Assembly (NCBI RefSeq): GCF_007754155.1
Contig: NZ_CP037423.1
Span: 10,846,938 to 10,910,937 of the forward strand
Direction of reading: 5' to 3'
Length of the DNA: 64,000 nt
Source: Stieleria neptunia
GTDB lineage: Bacteria > Planctomycetota > Planctomycetia > Pirellulales > Pirellulaceae
Shown one piece after another: positions 61,327-64,000 of the stretch (position 1 is its first letter; each line of letters begins with the position of its first letter). Below the pieces are notes generated by a model, which had not been told where the DNA came from, ran no database searches, and saw nothing but the letters and a program-made list of their open reading frames with translations. A program made the position numbers and the translations under genes.

Positions 61327-62070
61327 TTAACTTGGTGCAATCCCGCCGGCCACGTCGATGAACTGGCCGGTGGTGAAACTGGAGCGATCCGACAGGAGCC
61401 AGAGGATCGCTTCAGCCACGTCTTCCGATCGACCGGCGCGCCCCAGCGGAAGCGTGGCACCGATGCGTTGGGCTCGCCCCGGTTCTCCACCGTCGGCATG
61501 GATCTCCGTCTCGATGATCCCCGGCCGGACCGCGTTGACCCGGATCCCTCGACCGGCGACCTCCTTGGCCAAGCCGATCGTCAGCGAATCGATCGCCCCT
61601 TTGGAAGCGGCGTAGTCGACATATTCGTGGGGTGATCCCGTGCGCGAGGCGATCGAGGACACGTTGACAATGTTGCCGCCGGTTTTCATTCGCTGGAGCG
61701 CTTCGCGACAGCAGAGAAAGGGGCCGAACACATTGACGGCAAGAATTCGATTCAATCGTTCTGCCGTGATCGATTGCACCGGTGTTTGAGGCTGCAGTAT
61801 TCCAGCGTTGTTGACGAGCGCATCGAGTCGTCCCCAGCGATCGTCGACCGAAGCAAAAAGTCGTTTGATCTGATTCTCGTCGGAAACGTCCGCCTGGACT
61901 GCGAACGCATCGCCTCCGCCGGCAACGATCTGCGCCACGACGGAATCGGCCGCATCCGATCGCTGGCGGTAATTGACCGCAACGCGATACCCGTTCCGGC
62001 CGAGAAGTGTTGCTGTCGCGGCACCAATCCCCCGACTTGCTCCCGTCACAATGGCAACCTTTTCGGTCAT
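61327..62070 (-). CDS. SDR family oxidoreductase
   Basis: A 247-residue short-chain dehydrogenase (ATG 62070; ATG 62088 possible). It has cofactor motif TGASRGIG, NNAG, the catalytic serine in VSSIAS, YAASK (Tyr-Lys) and the C-terminal TGQFIDVAGG. The arginine after the first strand (VNYRQRSD) suggests NADPH use. It is closest in appearance to FabG-like or glucose dehydrogenase-like reductases; the substrate is unknown. It is the last gene of a minus-strand group enclosed by inverted repeats. Confidence 0.92.
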   Translation of the reverse strand: MTEKVAIVTGASRGIGAATATLLGRNGYRVAVNYRQRSDAADSVVAQIVAGGGDAFAVQADVSDENQIKRLFASVDDRWGRLDALVNNAGILQPQTPVQSITAERLNRILAVNVFGPFLCCREALQRMKTGGNIVNVSSIASRTGSPHEYVDYAASKGAIDSLTIGLAKEVAGRGIRVNAVRPGIIETEIHADGGEPGRAQRIGATLPLGRAGRSEDVAEAILWLLSDRSSFTTGQFIDVAGGIAPS

Positions 62071-62123
62071 CGCTCTCGTCTCCCTCATGGCAAGCTAGTA
62101 TTCCGTTGAGGCTGCGTTGAGAT

Positions 62124-62381
62124 TCAGTCCGCAACCGTCGCAAACATCGCCCAGATCAAGCAGATCATGCATGCGAGGTAGCAACACCACCACATCCAAA
62201 ACCCGTAGGGACCGGTGACAACCTGAATCATCAATCCGGCGACAAGGAGCCCAAGGGATGTCAGGAATCTGGCTCGTGCCGACGCAAACCTGGCCGGACG
62301 TTTCAGAAACGGCGTTTGCAAATCACGCAAGTCGTCCGGGTTGACGATTGGTGTCGGTCGGTAGGGGTTGGAGTCGTTCAT
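62124..62381 (-). CDS. Small two-helix membrane protein
   Basis: An 85-residue protein with a polar N-terminus (MNDSNPYRPTPIVNPDDL) and two membrane helices (FLTSLGLLVAGLMIQVV and WWCCYLACMICLIWAMF). No family is recognised. Its start codon overlaps the stop of the SIMPL-domain gene by 4 nt (ATGA), so the two are translationally coupled. Confidence 0.75.
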   Translation of the reverse strand: MNDSNPYRPTPIVNPDDLRDLQTPFLKRPARFASARARFLTSLGLLVAGLMIQVVTGPYGFWMWWCCYLACMICLIWAMFATVAD

Positions 62382-63094
62382 TCAAACTTGAACGTCAGTT
62401 GAACCTGTGCCGAGAGCGTTTGTTCGCCGGTTTGAACGGGCACCGACGAACGCGCTTCGGCCATCGCCATGAAACGCATCGGCGCGGGCTGACCGCCGCC
62501 GGAGTGGTCGCGGATTGCAACCAACCGACCGAGCGTGACGCCCGCTTCCTTGGCCATCAAGCCGGCCTTTCGCTTGGCGTCACGGATGGCTTTGTTGCGG
62601 GCTTCGTCCATTAAGGTTTCCGACTCGGCGATCGAGAAGCTGATTCCGTTGATTTGGTTCGCGCCGGCCGTGACGACTTGATCGAGCACGCCGCCCAACG
62701 ATTCAATCTTTCGCACCCGGATGTGGACCTGGTTGGACACTTGATAACCGTCGATCTTGGGCGGTTCCCCGCCGGGATTGCGCATGCGTTGGTAGCGGGG
62801 CGAGACGTTGAAGCTGCTGGTCTGGATGTCTTTTTCCGCGATGCCAAGCTGCTTGAGTTTCTCCAGCAGCCGCTCCATCTGTTCGTTGTTTGCAGCCAAT
62901 GCCGCTTTCGCGCTTTCCGACTCGACCACGACGCCGACGTTGATCGCGGCGACATCGGGCACGCCGTTGACTTCCCCCGTGCCGCTGACGACGATCACCC
63001 GGTTGGCGGTGCCGGTTTCAGAGTCGGGTTCCTGGGCAGCGATCCCCAGGGGCAGCAGCAACAAGGCAGCGACGAATGTTATACGTGTGTTCAT
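62378..63094 (-). CDS. SIMPL-domain (DUF541) periplasmic protein
   Basis: A 238-residue exported protein. The signal peptide MNTRITFVAALLLLPLGIAA is followed by VIVVSGTGEVNGVPDVAAIN and SSFNVSPRYQR, typical of the SIMPL/DUF541 family, with the repeat-like second half around AGANQINGISFSI. Relatives include E. coli YggE, linked to oxidative-stress defence, and BP26 of Brucella, which forms ring-shaped oligomers. It is coupled to the small membrane protein downstream. Confidence 0.92.
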   Translation of the reverse strand: MNTRITFVAALLLLPLGIAAQEPDSETGTANRVIVVSGTGEVNGVPDVAAINVGVVVESESAKAALAANNEQMERLLEKLKQLGIAEKDIQTSSFNVSPRYQRMRNPGGEPPKIDGYQVSNQVHIRVRKIESLGGVLDQVVTAGANQINGISFSIAESETLMDEARNKAIRDAKRKAGLMAKEAGVTLGRLVAIRDHSGGGQPAPMRFMAMAEARSSVPVQTGEQTLSAQVQLTFKFE

Positions 63095-63800
63095 AAGTTG
63101 AGTTCCATTTTTGGATCTGCCATTTTTGTATCTGACCGTGCAGCTGCACCGGCGTGGCGGTCGGTTGCAAGCAGCTGCTCAGAATTCACACTAATGGACC
63201 ATCGATGGAGCGTCAATCGAAGGCGTGTGACCGATCAAACCTAGTTGCCTTCGCGAGATAATTCTGCAGTTTTTAATGTCACCCTCCTGGCAGGAGGGTC
63301 GAGCGCAGCGAGGGGAGGTCGAACGCTCAATCGCGGCGTTCATGTTGCGATTGTTGGGCGTGTCCCAAGCAGCAAAGCAAACCTGCTCCTCGCTTCACTG
63401 GACTCTCAAAGGGGGCATTGGTGTCTCCACAACTTTTGCGTGTCAGATCTGGCGGGAGTGGGTGCTTTCGGCCAACGGCCGTTTACAGCCGTAGCCTTGG
63501 GCATCGCCCAAGGTCCGCAAACGTAAACGAGAGGGATTGGCCAACGGCCATAAACAAATGCTCGGTCAAATGCGAAAGTTGTGCATGACCTCCAGAAGAT
63601 GGATCCCCAGTGTTTACCACGCACTGGCGAGTGTCGTTAAGCCAACGTTTGATCCGCCATGGCGGTTATACTTGGCAACGGGCGGAATCGAAGTATCCGA
63701 TCTCTTCAAGTGGGATAGGCTTCCAGCCCAGGGCTGTAAGGGTATCGCGTGACCGCGATTTTTGTGTATTCCCGTGTTTTACGCTACACGGAGGTTCGCG
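63095..63800. repeat. Repeat-rich gap, right arm of inverted pair
   Basis: Starts with the SIMPL gene promoter side. 63281-63338 carries the palindrome ACCCTCCTGGCAGGAGGGT and the inverted mate of 61229-61284. Further on are short hairpins: GGCCAACGGCC (63471 and 63539) and CCTTGGGCATCGCCCAAGG (63495). The left end of the IS4-like element should lie in ~63540-63790, but I cannot fix its terminal repeat. No gene is seen. Confidence 0.6.
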
Positions 63801-64000
63801 ATGTCATCGAAAGTTTTTGATCGGTTTGTAACCAAGGCACCATTTGCTGTCATGACCAGGGCGCTCACGCAGGACTTTATCGGGAGCGATTTGCAACTGG
63901 TTTTCGATAACAATCGAGAAAAGCAGTATGAGTACCTCGCCACATTCCAGGCAGTGGCGATGACGGTCGCTGACGTGGCCTTGAATTTCAGCGAGAATTT
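63801..64000 (+). CDS. IS4-family-like transposase, 5' part only
   Basis: ATG 63801 follows GGAGG (63790-63794), and the frame is open to the right edge (66 codons). The sequence MSSKVFDRFVTKAPFAVMTR, with EYLATFQAVAMTVADVAL further on, resembles the N-terminus of DDE transposases of the IS4 type found in planctomycetes. The catalytic residues lie beyond the window, so family and integrity are uncertain. Confidence 0.65.
   Translation, partial: MSSKVFDRFVTKAPFAVMTRALTQDFIGSDLQLVFDNNREKQYEYLATFQAVAMTVADVALNFSEN

Noticed and set aside
1..64000. tRNA or rRNA genes
   Set aside because: Scanned intergenic stretches for T-loop GGTTCGAATCC-like and cloverleaf patterns on both strands and found none.

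Overview
The window reads as chromosomal DNA of a GC-rich planctomycete, most likely a Pirellulaceae member related to Rhodopirellula or Stieleria. This is inferred from several things: many weak or absent Shine-Dalgarno sites, PQQ-propeller, NIPSNAP, FG-GAP and Hanks-type kinase genes, a GlmU-like sugar nucleotidyltransferase, and dense families of short palindromic repeats between genes. No tRNA, rRNA or CRISPR array was recognised.

Layout. 0-4 kb: an edge-truncated exported protein, a GlmU-like enzyme, a 31-residue membrane peptide, a cluster of GGGGACAGACCCC repeats and a two-domain NIPSNAP protein. 4.3-11.6 kb: an exporter operon (TolC-like lipoprotein, two tandem paralogous HlyD adaptors, MacB-like permease) that ends in an FG-GAP gene remnant. 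12-18.7 kb: lipA, smpB, an ABC ATPase/permease pair, a Tet-like MFS pump and an unknown membrane protein. 19-27.4 kb, minus strand: two unknown envelope proteins, a DNA methyltransferase fused to a GIY-YIG-like domain, dprA, a PTPMT1-like phosphatase and a PQQ propeller protein with a Gly/Arg-rich insert. 28-33.3 kb, plus strand: a TlpA-type thioredoxin, a UbiA prenyltransferase with a TIM-barrel isomerase, a short SHOCT-like membrane protein, and clpX with its terminator.

33.4-44.5 kb is the unusual part. It holds three decayed genes (a hydrolase lipoprotein, an NTE/patatin gene and glgX), a DHH-like gene, glgP, a receptor kinase whose extracellular half is a UrtA-like amide-binding protein, and a REP-associated tyrosine transposase (RAYT). 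Arrays of about 95-bp hairpin repeats bracket the last two. 44.4-54 kb is an RND efflux operon with exported accessory genes and a PAS-GAF-AAA-Fis sigma-54 activator. 54-59.1 kb carries asnB with a kinase just upstream, and mutL. 59.1-64 kb is mobile-rich: a broken IS110 transposase, an SDR / small membrane protein / SIMPL gene group between inverted repeats, and the start of an IS4-like transposase at the right edge.

Two themes recur. Short repeats sit at or inside the stop codons of neighbouring genes, and in two cases they supply the C-terminal tail of the protein. Several pseudogenes keep both ends but have lost the middle, which points to internal deletion. A pair of 187-188-bp elements with terminal inverted repeats (24.9 and 34.7 kb) behaves like a MITE.
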